Source: Variovorax sp. WS11 (GTDB lineage Bacteria > Pseudomonadota > Gammaproteobacteria > Burkholderiales > Burkholderiaceae_C). Taken from it: a DNA stretch of 64,000 bases. The notes beneath the pieces are model-generated. The model saw only the letters and a list, made by a program, of their open reading frames with translations, searched no databases and was not told where the DNA came from. A program made the position numbers and the translations under genes. The first letter of the stretch is position 1. Each line of letters starts with the position of its first letter. The stretch is taken from NCBI RefSeq assembly GCF_010499245.1, contig NZ_JAAGOW010000003.1, positions 124,001 through 188,000 on the forward strand, read 5' to 3'. Of the stretch, positions 33,395 to 41,020 are shown in pieces.

Positions 33395-34681
33395 CTAGCG
33401 TCCCACGGCCAGGTTGGCCTGCACATTCACGCTCTGCTGAACCAGCGACGCGAAGCCGCTGTTCTGGTTCGCGATCATGATGCCGGCCGCCGACTGCCCG
33501 ACGCTCGTCATGGTGTTGGACATGTTGAACGTGCCGGCGTTGACCGTGTTGGTCCCGCCCGCGCCGCCCGTGCCACCTTCACCCACGCCGCCGGTGCCGC
33601 CCGCCGCGGTGTTCGTGCCGCCGCTGCCCGCGCCGCCGGCACCACCGGTGCCGCTGCCGCCCGGGCCGCCGCTGCCCGCGGTGTTGTTGCCGTTGCTGGC
33701 GCTGCCGTTCGTGGCGCTGCCGTTGGTCGCTGCGCCGCCGGCCCCGCCGGTGCCCGCGCCGCCCGTGCGGCTGCCGCTGTTGGTGCTGGTCGCCGTGCCG
33801 CCCGCACCGCCTGCCCCGCCGGCCGCGCCCGCTGCCGACGCCGACGAGTTGCCCGCGCCGCCCGCGCCGCCTGCGCCGGTCGTGCCGCCGGTGCCCGCGC
33901 CGCCCGTGCGGCTGCCGGCGCTGGTGCTGTCGGTCGTGTCGCCTCCACCGACCGCGCCGCCCGTGCCATTGGCATTGCCCGACGAGCCGCCATAGCCGCC
34001 GCTGCCGCCCGCCGCCGCTGCGTCTGCTGCGCCGTCGCCGCCACCGGCGCCGTTCGCACGCACGAAGCCGCTGGCATTCAGGCCATTCGCGCCGCCGCCG
34101 CTGCCCCAGCCGCCGTCGCCCGCGCTGGCGCTGCCGTTGGTCGCGCTGCCATGGCTGATCGCGCCATTGGAGGCGCTGCCGCCGGCCGCACCCACCGCGC
34201 CGTTGCCGACCGCGCCGTTGCCGCCCTGGCCGCTGCCGGAAGACGTGCCGCCGCGACCCACGCCGCCGTAGCCGCCGTTACCGGTGCCACCGCGGGCCGA
34301 GCCGGTGTTGTAGGCCTGGTTGCCGATGTTGTAGATGCTGTTGCCGGTCACCGCGCCGTTGAGGTTGCTGCTGGCGGTCGCCTTCGTCACGTTGAAGGCG
34401 TTGCTGAAGGTGCCGGTGGAGCCGTTGTTGAGCGCGGCCGAGCGCGCGGCGTTGGCATAGGCGCCTCCTGAATCCTTGTTGGTGCTGCTGTCCGTGTGCG
34501 TGCTCGTGCGCGAGCTGCTGCTCGTACGCGTGCTGGTGCTGGTGGAGGTGCTGGTGTTGCTGCTCGTGTTGTCCCCGCCGTCGGTCAGCTGGACCGCGAG
34601 CTGGCCTGTGTCGTTGGCGAGCGCCATGCCGCTGAACCCGAATGCAACCGTCAGGGCCGAAGCCAGAAGTGTCTTCTTCAT
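33395..34681 (-). CDS. Gly/Ser/Asn-rich secreted protein, candidate major amyloid/matrix subunit
   Basis: A 428-residue secreted protein (signal peptide about 1-22, ending S-G-M-A-L-A-N). After a Ser/Thr/Asn block (about 38-70) comes a conserved-looking N-terminal unit (F-S-N-A-F-N-V-T-K-A-T-A-S-S-N-L-N-G), then about 250 residues of Gly-rich low-complexity repeats (G-S-R-T-G-G-A-G-T-G-G occurs twice; N-G-S-A-T/S-N-G recurs). It ends in a hydrophobic N/Q unit (N-M-S-N-T-M-T-S-V-G-Q-S-A-A-G-I-M-I-A-N-Q-N). First gene behind a sigma-54 promoter. Structure and place suggest the main fibre or matrix protein; no family name is certain. GAGGAG precedes the ATG. Confidence 0.8.
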   Translation of the reverse strand: MKKTLLASALTVAFGFSGMALANDTGQLAVQLTDGGDNTSSNTSTSTSTSTRTSSSSRTSTHTDSSTNKDSGGAYANAARSAALNNGSTGTFSNAFNVTKATASSNLNGAVTGNSIYNIGNQAYNTGSARGGTGNGGYGGVGRGGTSSGSGQGGNGAVGNGAVGAAGGSASNGAISHGSATNGSASAGDGGWGSGGGANGLNASGFVRANGAGGGDGAADAAAAGGSGGYGGSSGNANGTGGAVGGGDTTDSTSAGSRTGGAGTGGTTGAGGAGGAGNSSASAAGAAGGAGGAGGTATSTNSGSRTGGAGTGGAGGAATNGSATNGSASNGNNTAGSGGPGGSGTGGAGGAGSGGTNTAAGGTGGVGEGGTGGAGGTNTVNAGTFNMSNTMTSVGQSAAGIMIANQNSGFASLVQQSVNVQANLAVGR

Positions 34682-35240
34682 AGGGTCTCCTCAACTGTGG
34701 ATGGACAAAAGCTCGGATGAATTGCGTTGCCGCAAAACAAAAGCCTCGGTGCAACTTCGATGCCAACTGTGTTCGACGTGTAGCGGAGCGTTGCTCTTTC
34801 AGAGAGGAAATGAGAATGCCGGGCGGGTCGTCCGCGGACGTCGTACAGGCGTGAGAGCGCTTGCGAATCGCGATGTGTCACGGCGCCTTGACGGTCGCGC
34901 CGGCGACGCACAAGGCGGCGTTGTGCGTTTGACTCGACGGCCGCGAAGGTCTGCCGATTGCGCTATGCCCTTCAGCCGTCTCGTTGCTGTGACAGGCTTG
35001 CGAGGGCGATCACTGCGTCGCGTATGCCGCGCCGCGTGCAATGCGAGGCCAGTCAAGCGGGTGAGGATTTCGGCCCGGGCGGATGGGCGAATGCGCAGTG
35101 CATCAGCTGTGAGACACCCCCTGCGTCACCGAAGCTTCATCATTACTTTTGTTTTCAACTTGCATCTTGCAGCGATTTGTAAGATGCGTTTACGCTTCGG
35201 CGCGACAACACCCCCGGCGACAGCAACAAGGGAGGGTTAC
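34682..35240. other. intergenic regulatory region of the Fap-like locus
   Basis: The 559 bases between the divergent Gly-rich gene and the FapF-like gene contain no credible gene. They hold the sigma-54 promoter for the left operon (34750-34766). A weaker GG-N10-GC match lies at 34948-34961 in the rightward direction, 280 bases from the FapF-like start; only the GG, TTGC and spacing fit. The base composition drops to AT-rich near 35140-35190, where a rightward promoter could be, but no clear -35/-10 pair is seen. Confidence 0.6.
34750..34766 (-). promoter_or_regulatory. sigma-54 promoter of the Gly-rich amyloid-like operon
   Basis: On the minus strand TTGGCATCGAAGTTGCA fits the -24/-12 consensus (TTGGCAC-N5-TTGCA) with exactly ten bases between GG and GC; only the last C of the -24 half differs. 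Transcription would begin near 34739, giving a leader of about 58 bases before the ATG at 34681. A sigma-54 activator gene lies in the same locus (36594-38006). Confidence 0.85.
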
Positions 35241-36578
35241 ATGGAGAAGAGTCACCCGCGCAGAACGCTGACGTTCCTCGCCTGTTCCTCGATGATCATG
35301 TCCGGCGCGGCCGCGCAGGCGCAAAGCGGCGCAGGCGCCCGGACGCCGAGCACCCCCAAGCCGCCGAGCACGACCAAGCGCATCGAGACCCTGCAGCAGC
35401 AGTTGCAGGAACAGGGCCGGCAGATCGATTCGCTGCGTCAGCAGGCGCAGGAACAGGAGGCCCGCTATCGCGAGCTGCAGGACCGCCTGCAGACCCAGGA
35501 AGCACGCAGCGCACCGCCGCGGCCGCCAGAAGGCGCAGCCCCCGCGGCCACGGCCGAGGCGGTGCCCGATACCGGAACAAGGCCCGTGCGCGTCGGCGTG
35601 GCGCCCAGCACCGAAGGGCCCGCGATGCCCGAGGTCGCTCCGCTATTCGACCAGCCCGGCATCCTCACGCCGCGCGGCAAGTTCGTCTTCGAGCCTTCGC
35701 TGCAGTACGCGTATTCGTCGAACAACCGGGTCGCACTGGTGGGCTACACCGTCATCCCCGCCTTGCTGATCGGCCTGGTCGATGTGCGGGAGGTCAAGCG
35801 CAACACGCTGACGGCGGCCGTCACCGGACGCTGGGGCGTCACCAATCGGCTAGAGCTCGAGGCCAAGGTCCCTTACGTCTACCGCTCCGACTCGACCATC
35901 AGCCGCGAGATCTTCACCGGCTCTGCCAACGAGCGCGTGTTCGACACCCGCGGCAACGCGCTCGGCGACGTCGAGCTGGCGGCGCGCTACCAGCTCAACG
36001 AGGGCAAGGGCAACTGGCCCTACATGATCGGCTCGCTGCGCTTCAAGACCCGCACCGGCAAGGACCCCTTCGAGGTGGTCACCGACTGCGTCACGCGCTG
36101 CATCGGCAACACCACCGGCACCGGCCTGCCGCTGGACCTGCCCACCGGCTCGGGCTTCTATTCGCTGCAGGCCGGCCTGACCTGGCTGCTGCCCTCCGAC
36201 CCGGCGGTGTTCTTCGGCAGCTTCACCTACACCTGGAACTACGGCCGCGACAACCTCAGCCGGCTGGTGCTCAACGGCGAACGGGAATTCATCGGCGAGG
36301 TGAAGCCCGGCAACATCTTCGGCATGAACTTCGGGATGGGGCTGGCGCTCAACGAGCGCTCCTCCTTCAGCGTCGGCTTCGAGCTGAACTCCATCGGCAA
36401 GACCCGGCAGAACGGCTTGCCGGTCGTGACCTCGGTGCGCACGCAACTGGGGTCGCTGCTCCTGGGCTATGCCTACCGCATCAACGAGAAGACCTCGCTG
36501 AACGTCACCGTCGGAGCGGGGCTGACGCGCGACACGCCCGACCTCACCCTGACCGTGCGGGTGCCGATCTCGTTCTAG
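35241..36578 (+). CDS. outer-membrane secretion pore, FapF-like (coiled coil plus beta-barrel)
   Basis: The 445-residue protein has a signal peptide (about 1-27), a coiled coil at about 46-88 rich in Q, E and R (L-Q-Q-Q-L-Q-E-Q-G-R-Q-I-D-S-L), a Pro-rich linker, then a barrel domain of about 300 residues with alternating strands to the C-terminal F (V-R-V-P-I-S-F). This order (coiled coil, linker/plug, barrel) is that of FapF, the trimeric pore that exports Fap subunits. The barrel also resembles the phenol-degradation meta-pathway (MetA) transporter family, to which FapF-type barrels are often assigned. GGAGG precedes the ATG. The divergent operon supplies likely cargo. Confidence 0.83.
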   Translation: MEKSHPRRTLTFLACSSMIMSGAAAQAQSGAGARTPSTPKPPSTTKRIETLQQQLQEQGRQIDSLRQQAQEQEARYRELQDRLQTQEARSAPPRPPEGAAPAATAEAVPDTGTRPVRVGVAPSTEGPAMPEVAPLFDQPGILTPRGKFVFEPSLQYAYSSNNRVALVGYTVIPALLIGLVDVREVKRNTLTAAVTGRWGVTNRLELEAKVPYVYRSDSTISREIFTGSANERVFDTRGNALGDVELAARYQLNEGKGNWPYMIGSLRFKTRTGKDPFEVVTDCVTRCIGNTTGTGLPLDLPTGSGFYSLQAGLTWLLPSDPAVFFGSFTYTWNYGRDNLSRLVLNGEREFIGEVKPGNIFGMNFGMGLALNERSSFSVGFELNSIGKTRQNGLPVVTSVRTQLGSLLLGYAYRINEKTSLNVTVGAGLTRDTPDLTLTVRVPISF

Positions 36579-36593
36579 GCTTCAGGAGCACAC

Positions 36594-38006
36594 ATGGCCC
36601 ATCGGAGCCTGCTTTACGTCGCGCTCGGCGGCGAGGCGCGCGAGCTGCGCGAGCAGCTGCTCGCCGGCGGCTGGGAGCTCGCGCAGGCGGCAGACATGGC
36701 GGCGGCGAGCCGCCTGCAGGCCCATCGGCGCTTCCCGGTCGCACTGCTGGCGATCGGCGATTCGCTGCCGGTGCCGGAGACGGCGATCGAGGCCTGCGTC
36801 AACGCCTCCAACGGCACGGAGTGGGTGGCGGTGTGTGAGCCGCCCGCACTGGAATCGCCGGCCTTTCGTGACCTGGTGCTGGGCTACTTCTTCGACCATG
36901 CGCCCTTGCCGCTGGACGCCCGCGAGCTGATGGTGATGCTGGAGCATGCCAGCCGCCGTGCGTTGCTGCGGCGCCGGCACGAGGCCCAGATGCATGTGGC
37001 CGACACGCTGGGCATGGTCGGGCAGGGCCCCGCCATCACGCGCCTGCGCCAGCAGATTCGCCGCGTGGCCGCCACCGATGCGCCGGTGCTGATCGGCGGC
37101 GAGAGCGGCAGCGGCAAGGAGCTGGCGGCGCGTGCCATCCATCAATGCTCGCTGCGCTCGGCCGGGCCTTTCGTGGCGGTGAACTGCGGCGCGATCTCGC
37201 CCACGCTGATCCAGTCCGAGCTGTTCGGCCATGAGCGTGGCGCCTTCACCGGCGCCTCCTCGGAGCGCCGCGGGTTGATCGAAGCGGCCAATGGCGGCAC
37301 CGTCTTCCTCGACGAGATCGGCGACCTGCCGCTGGAGCTGCAGACCAATCTGCTGCGCTTCCTGCAGGAGAAAACCATCAGCCGCGTGGGCGGCGTTCGC
37401 AGCCTGCGGGTGGATGTGCGGGTGCTGGCCGCGTCGCATGTGGACCTGGCGGAGGCGGTTGCCGTCGGCCAGTTCCGCGACGACCTCTTCTACCGGCTCA
37501 ACGTGCTGTCCATCGAGCTGACGCCGCTGCGCCGCCGGATGGAGGATGTGCCGATGCTCGCCGAGCACTTCTTCCAGTGCTGCGCGGGCAGCGGCAAGAC
37601 GCGCGTGAAGGGCTTCAGCCGGCAGGCCCTGGCGGCCCTGATGGCGCACGGCTGGCCCGGCAACGTGCGCGAGCTCTACAACCGTGTGCAGCGAGCGGTG
37701 GTGATGAGCGAGATGCGGCTGATCGGCCCGGCCGACCTCGGGCTGGCGGAGGTGGAGAGCCCGGCGTGCCTGGAGCTGGATGCGGCCCGCACCCTGGCCG
37801 AGCGCGATGCCATCTGCCTCACGCTGACGCGCGTCGGGCGCAACGTCACGCGGGCCGCGCGCGAGCTCGGCGTGTCGCGCATGACCCTGTATCGCCTGAT
37901 GGACAAGCACAGCATCGCGACGGGCGCGCCGCAGGTTCCCTATACGGGGCCCAAGCCGCCCGCGGCCTTGCCGCTGCGCACCGCGCCTTCGATCGTCGCC
38001 GGGTAG
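36594..38006 (+). CDS. VpsR-like sigma-54-family activator of the amyloid-like locus
   Basis: A 470-residue enhancer-binding protein beginning 15 bases after the FapF-like gene. Residues 1-130 form a receiver-like domain without the normal phospho-aspartate pattern, similar to the VpsR/FleQ type that responds to c-di-GMP rather than phosphorylation. The AAA+ core is complete: Walker A G-E-S-G-S-G-K-E at 169-176, G-A-F-T-G-A at 216-221, Walker B T-V-F-L-D-E-I-G-D. A Fis-type helix-turn-helix (N-V-T-R-A-A-R-E-L-G-V-S-R-M-T-L-Y-R) follows at about 414-431. An intact G-A-F-T-G-A fits activation of the sigma-54 promoter at 34750. Its last 67 bases overlap the convergent hpnE frame. Confidence 0.87.
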   Translation: MAHRSLLYVALGGEARELREQLLAGGWELAQAADMAAASRLQAHRRFPVALLAIGDSLPVPETAIEACVNASNGTEWVAVCEPPALESPAFRDLVLGYFFDHAPLPLDARELMVMLEHASRRALLRRRHEAQMHVADTLGMVGQGPAITRLRQQIRRVAATDAPVLIGGESGSGKELAARAIHQCSLRSAGPFVAVNCGAISPTLIQSELFGHERGAFTGASSERRGLIEAANGGTVFLDEIGDLPLELQTNLLRFLQEKTISRVGGVRSLRVDVRVLAASHVDLAEAVAVGQFRDDLFYRLNVLSIELTPLRRRMEDVPMLAEHFFQCCAGSGKTRVKGFSRQALAALMAHGWPGNVRELYNRVQRAVVMSEMRLIGPADLGLAEVESPACLELDAARTLAERDAICLTLTRVGRNVTRAARELGVSRMTLYRLMDKHSIATGAPQVPYTGPKPPAALPLRTAPSIVAG

Positions 38007-39214
38007 GGGCCCTCGACGTAGTCGCCGCAGGCCACGAGGCCGGGGGCGATGCGCGCCGGCGGGCGTTCGAGCCCCGGCGTGCAGGCGAAGGTGGCGCGCT
38101 TCTCGACCACCGTCAGCAGCGGCTGCAGGCCGGCGAGGCCCAGTTGCTCGCGCGCCTGCGCCAAGACCTGCTGCTGCAGCGCCTCGCGTTCCTCGCTGCT
38201 GGCGCTGACCACGAAGCTCAGCAGGCCCGGCGGCCCGCCGAGCTGGCCGCGGTCGAAGATGAACTGCGCGGGCGCGCCGGCGGACGAGCGCAGCGCAAGC
38301 ATCGGCGCGGACAGCGCCGGGCCGCCGGTGACGTAGACGGTGGCGATGGCTTCGTGCGCCAGCGCCTGGGCCGATTGCGACCAGGCCGCGGCTTCGAGCA
38401 GGCCGGCCCCGGCGGCGAGGCGCGCGGCTTCCCAGGGCGGGCAGGCGAGCACCACGCGGTCGAAGCGTTCGCCGTCGGCCAGCCAGCCCGTGGTGTCGCG
38501 GGCGATGGCCTGCACGCGCGTGCCGGTCAGAACGCGCGTTCCGTGCTGGGCCAGCCAGCGCGCCGCCGCGTCGGGCAGCAAGGCGCCGAGGTCGACGCGG
38601 GGCAGCAGCAGGTCGGCGCCGCCGCGTTCGGTGAAGAGGGCGTCGTGCAGCACGCGCAGGAAGACCTGGCCGCTGGCGTGTTCGACGGGGGTGTTGAGGG
38701 CGGAGATGCACAGCGGCTCGACCAGCTCGCGCCGCACGCGCGGCGTGAGGCCGGCGCACAGCTGGCCGACCGAGGTCGACGGATCGCAGAGGAAGCCGCC
38801 CGCGCGCCAGGCGAGCGCGCTGCGCAGCAGCGCGGCCTTGTCGCGCCAGGACCAGCCGCGCGCGCCGAGGATGCCGGCCAAGAGGTCCAGCGGCGGCGGC
38901 CAGCCCGGCGGCACCGCGAGGCCGCCGCCGTCGGCGAAGCGCAGCCGCAGCGGCATGCGGTGCAGCACCGCCGCGGGATCGATGCCCAGCTCGCGCATCA
39001 GGCCCAGGGTCGCGCTGTAGGCGCCGATCAGGATGTGCTGGCCGTTGTCGAGCAGGACCGGCGCGCCGCCCGGCAGCTGCGCTGGCAGGGCCCGCGCGCG
39101 GCCGCCGAGCGTGCGCGCGGCCTCGAACACGGTCACCGCGTGGCCGGCGCGCGTGGCCTCGATGGCGCAGGCCAGGCCGGCCCAGCCGGCGCCGATGATT
39201 CCGATCGTCTTCAC
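37940..39214 (-). CDS. hpnE: hydroxysqualene dehydroxylase HpnE
   Basis: The 424-residue flavoprotein has the N-terminal FAD-binding motif G-I-I-G-A-G-W-A-G-L-A-C-A and the following E-A-A-R-T-L-G-G-R-A-R of the amine oxidase superfamily. HpnE reduces hydroxysqualene to squalene, the last step of bacterial squalene formation before hopanoids. The start is GTG at 39214, overlapping the hpnD stop by four bases (GTGA). The C-terminus overlaps the convergent activator gene by 67 bases. Confidence 0.92.
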   Translation of the reverse strand: MKTIGIIGAGWAGLACAIEATRAGHAVTVFEAARTLGGRARALPAQLPGGAPVLLDNGQHILIGAYSATLGLMRELGIDPAAVLHRMPLRLRFADGGGLAVPPGWPPPLDLLAGILGARGWSWRDKAALLRSALAWRAGGFLCDPSTSVGQLCAGLTPRVRRELVEPLCISALNTPVEHASGQVFLRVLHDALFTERGGADLLLPRVDLGALLPDAAARWLAQHGTRVLTGTRVQAIARDTTGWLADGERFDRVVLACPPWEAARLAAGAGLLEAAAWSQSAQALAHEAIATVYVTGGPALSAPMLALRSSAGAPAQFIFDRGQLGGPPGLLSFVVSASSEEREALQQQVLAQAREQLGLAGLQPLLTVVEKRATFACTPGLERPPARIAPGLVACGDYVEGPYPATIEGAVRSGKAAGGLGPV

Positions 39215-40050
39215 AACCTGCCGAGGGCTTGCACGCGCCACGCCAGCCACAGCTTGCGCAACGGCGTCAGGCTCACGCGCTGGTCCAGCACCCGGAAGTC
39301 GTCGTGCTCGATCTCGCGCAGCAGGGTGCGGTAGATGCTGGCCATCATCAGCCCCGGCTTCTGCGCGCGGCGGTCGGCCGCGGGCAGCAGGGCGAGCGCT
39401 TCGTCGTAGGCTGCGTGGGCGCGCTCGGCCTGGAACTTCATGAGGGCGACGAAGCGCTCCGAATGCAGGCGGTTGAGCACCTCGTGCGCCTTGACGTCGA
39501 ACTGCTGCAGCTCGTTGACCGGCAGGTAGATGCGCCCGCGCAGCGCGTCCTCGCCGACGTCGCGGATGATGTTGGTCAGCTGCAGGGCCAGGCCCAGCTT
39601 GTGGGCGTAGGCGGTGGTCTGTGCGTCGGTCTGGCCGAAGATGCGCGCCGCCCCTTCGCCCACCACGCCGGCTACCAGGTGGCAGTAGCGCTTGAGGGCC
39701 GCGAAGTCGAGGTAGCGGGTCTGGTCCAGGTCCATCTGGCAGCCGTCGATCACCTCGTGCAGCTGGCGCGCCTCGATGCCGTAGGCGCCGGCGTGCGGCA
39801 TCAGCGCCTGCATCACCGGATGCTGGGGATGGCCGTCGAAGGCCTGCGCGACTTCCTTGCGCCACCAGGCCAGCTTGGTGGCGGCGACGCCGGGGTCGCT
39901 GACCTCGTCGACCACGTCGTCGACCTCGCGGCAGAAGGCGTAGAAGGCGGTGATGGCGGCGCGCCGCGGCTTGGGCAGGAAGAGGAAGGCGTAGTAGAAG
40001 CTGCTGCCCGAGGCGGCAGCCTTGTCCTGGACGTACTGCTCGGGCGTCAT
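39211..40050 (-). CDS. hpnD: presqualene diphosphate synthase HpnD
   Basis: A 279-residue trans-prenyltransferase that joins two farnesyl diphosphates to presqualene diphosphate. The two aspartate-rich metal sites are D-D-V-V-D-E at about 44-49 and the second N-I-I-R-D-V-G-E-D at about 160-168. Squalene/phytoene-synthase signature regions (Y-A-F-C-R-E-V-D-D, L-G-L-A-L-Q-L-T-N) are intact. Its ATG overlaps the hpnC stop by four bases (ATGA). Confidence 0.94.
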   Translation of the reverse strand: MTPEQYVQDKAAASGSSFYYAFLFLPKPRRAAITAFYAFCREVDDVVDEVSDPGVAATKLAWWRKEVAQAFDGHPQHPVMQALMPHAGAYGIEARQLHEVIDGCQMDLDQTRYLDFAALKRYCHLVAGVVGEGAARIFGQTDAQTTAYAHKLGLALQLTNIIRDVGEDALRGRIYLPVNELQQFDVKAHEVLNRLHSERFVALMKFQAERAHAAYDEALALLPAADRRAQKPGLMMASIYRTLLREIEHDDFRVLDQRVSLTPLRKLWLAWRVQALGRL

Positions 40051-40961
40051 CGTGGAAAACTCGTCATCGCGGGCGATTGTCTCCGCATCCGCAGGGCGCG
40101 CCAGGCCAGCAGCGGGGCATCGGCCTTGCCGATGGTCGGGCGCTGCGACCAAGTGTCGAAGCCCAGGGCCTCGATCTTGTCGAGGATGCGCAAGCCGCCC
40201 TGGACGACGAAGCGCAGCTCCCAGCCGGCGCGGCCCGGCAGGCGGTGCACGAGCGGTGCGCCTTCGTTCATCAGGTCGCGGGCCCAGGCCACCTGGGCTG
40301 CGACCAGCGCGATGGCGGCCGGCGGCGGGGCGGGCAGCGCCAGCGGCCTGAAGGCGCGGAAGTCCTCGGCCGTGAGGCCGTGCGATGCGACCTCGGCCGC
40401 GGGCAGGTAGTAGCGGCCGCGCGGGAGGTCGACGCTCAGGTCCTGCCAGAAATTGATCAGCTGCAGCGCGCTGCAGATGGCGTCGCTCCGGGCGAGGGCG
40501 CGCGCGTCGTCCACGCCGTAGAGATGCAGCAGCAGCCGGCCGATCGGGTTGGCCGAGCGGCGGCAGTAGTCGAGCAACTCGGCGCGGTCGGCATAGCCGG
40601 CGGCGTCGCGGGTCTTCTCGATGTCCTGCATGAAGGCCGAGAGCAGGTCGGCCAGCAGGGGCTCGGGCAGGGCGAAGTCGCGCATGGCCTGCGCAAGCGG
40701 GCCGAAGACCTCGGGCCAGCGCGCCGAAGGCGTGGCGCCGCGGGCCGCGGCCGCGAGCTCGGCGCGAAAGGCCCGCAGGTCCTCGAGGCGCTGGGCCGCA
40801 GCGGCCACGCCCTCGTCGGCGATGTCGTCGGCCGTGCGGGCGAAGCCGTAGATCGCCGCGATGGGCGGCCGCAGCCGCGGCGGGCACAGCCAGGAGGCGA
40901 CCGGAAAATTCTCGTAGTGGGTGGGCGCCGCAGCGGCGGCAGGGTAGGGCGTGGAAGGCAC
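40047..40961 (-). CDS. hpnC: hydroxysqualene synthase HpnC
   Basis: A 304-residue squalene-synthase-like enzyme that converts presqualene diphosphate to hydroxysqualene. Metal sites D-D-I-A-D at about 45-49 and N-F-W-Q-D-L-S-V-D at about 169-177 are visible. First gene of the hpnC-hpnD-hpnE operon, all overlapping by four bases. The cyclase gene shc is not in the window. Confidence 0.92.
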   Translation of the reverse strand: MPSTPYPAAAAAPTHYENFPVASWLCPPRLRPPIAAIYGFARTADDIADEGVAAAAQRLEDLRAFRAELAAAARGATPSARWPEVFGPLAQAMRDFALPEPLLADLLSAFMQDIEKTRDAAGYADRAELLDYCRRSANPIGRLLLHLYGVDDARALARSDAICSALQLINFWQDLSVDLPRGRYYLPAAEVASHGLTAEDFRAFRPLALPAPPPAAIALVAAQVAWARDLMNEGAPLVHRLPGRAGWELRFVVQGGLRILDKIEALGFDTWSQRPTIGKADAPLLAWRALRMRRQSPAMTSFPR

Positions 40962-41020
40962 GCGCCGGATTGTCGTGTACCGCGCAGTACGATCGTCGCG
41001 CCGCAGCCACCCCCTTTGTC

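Noticed and set aside
33500..34300. Possible tandem DNA repeat array or CRISPR
   Set aside because: The repeats follow the codon pattern of the Gly-rich protein (GGC/GCC and AAC/AGC) and have no regular unit with unique spacers.
32201..34471. 756-codon plus-strand frame across the amyloid-like operon
   Set aside because: It is open because the Gly-rich gene on the other strand uses GC-rich repeats. The translation is repetitive A/R/G and no start site or ribosome site supports it.
34948..34961. Second sigma-54 promoter, rightward, for the FapF-like gene
   Set aside because: GG and GC have the right spacing and TTGC is present, but the -24 half (AGGTCT) fits poorly and it is 280 bases from the start codon. 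Only a weak candidate.
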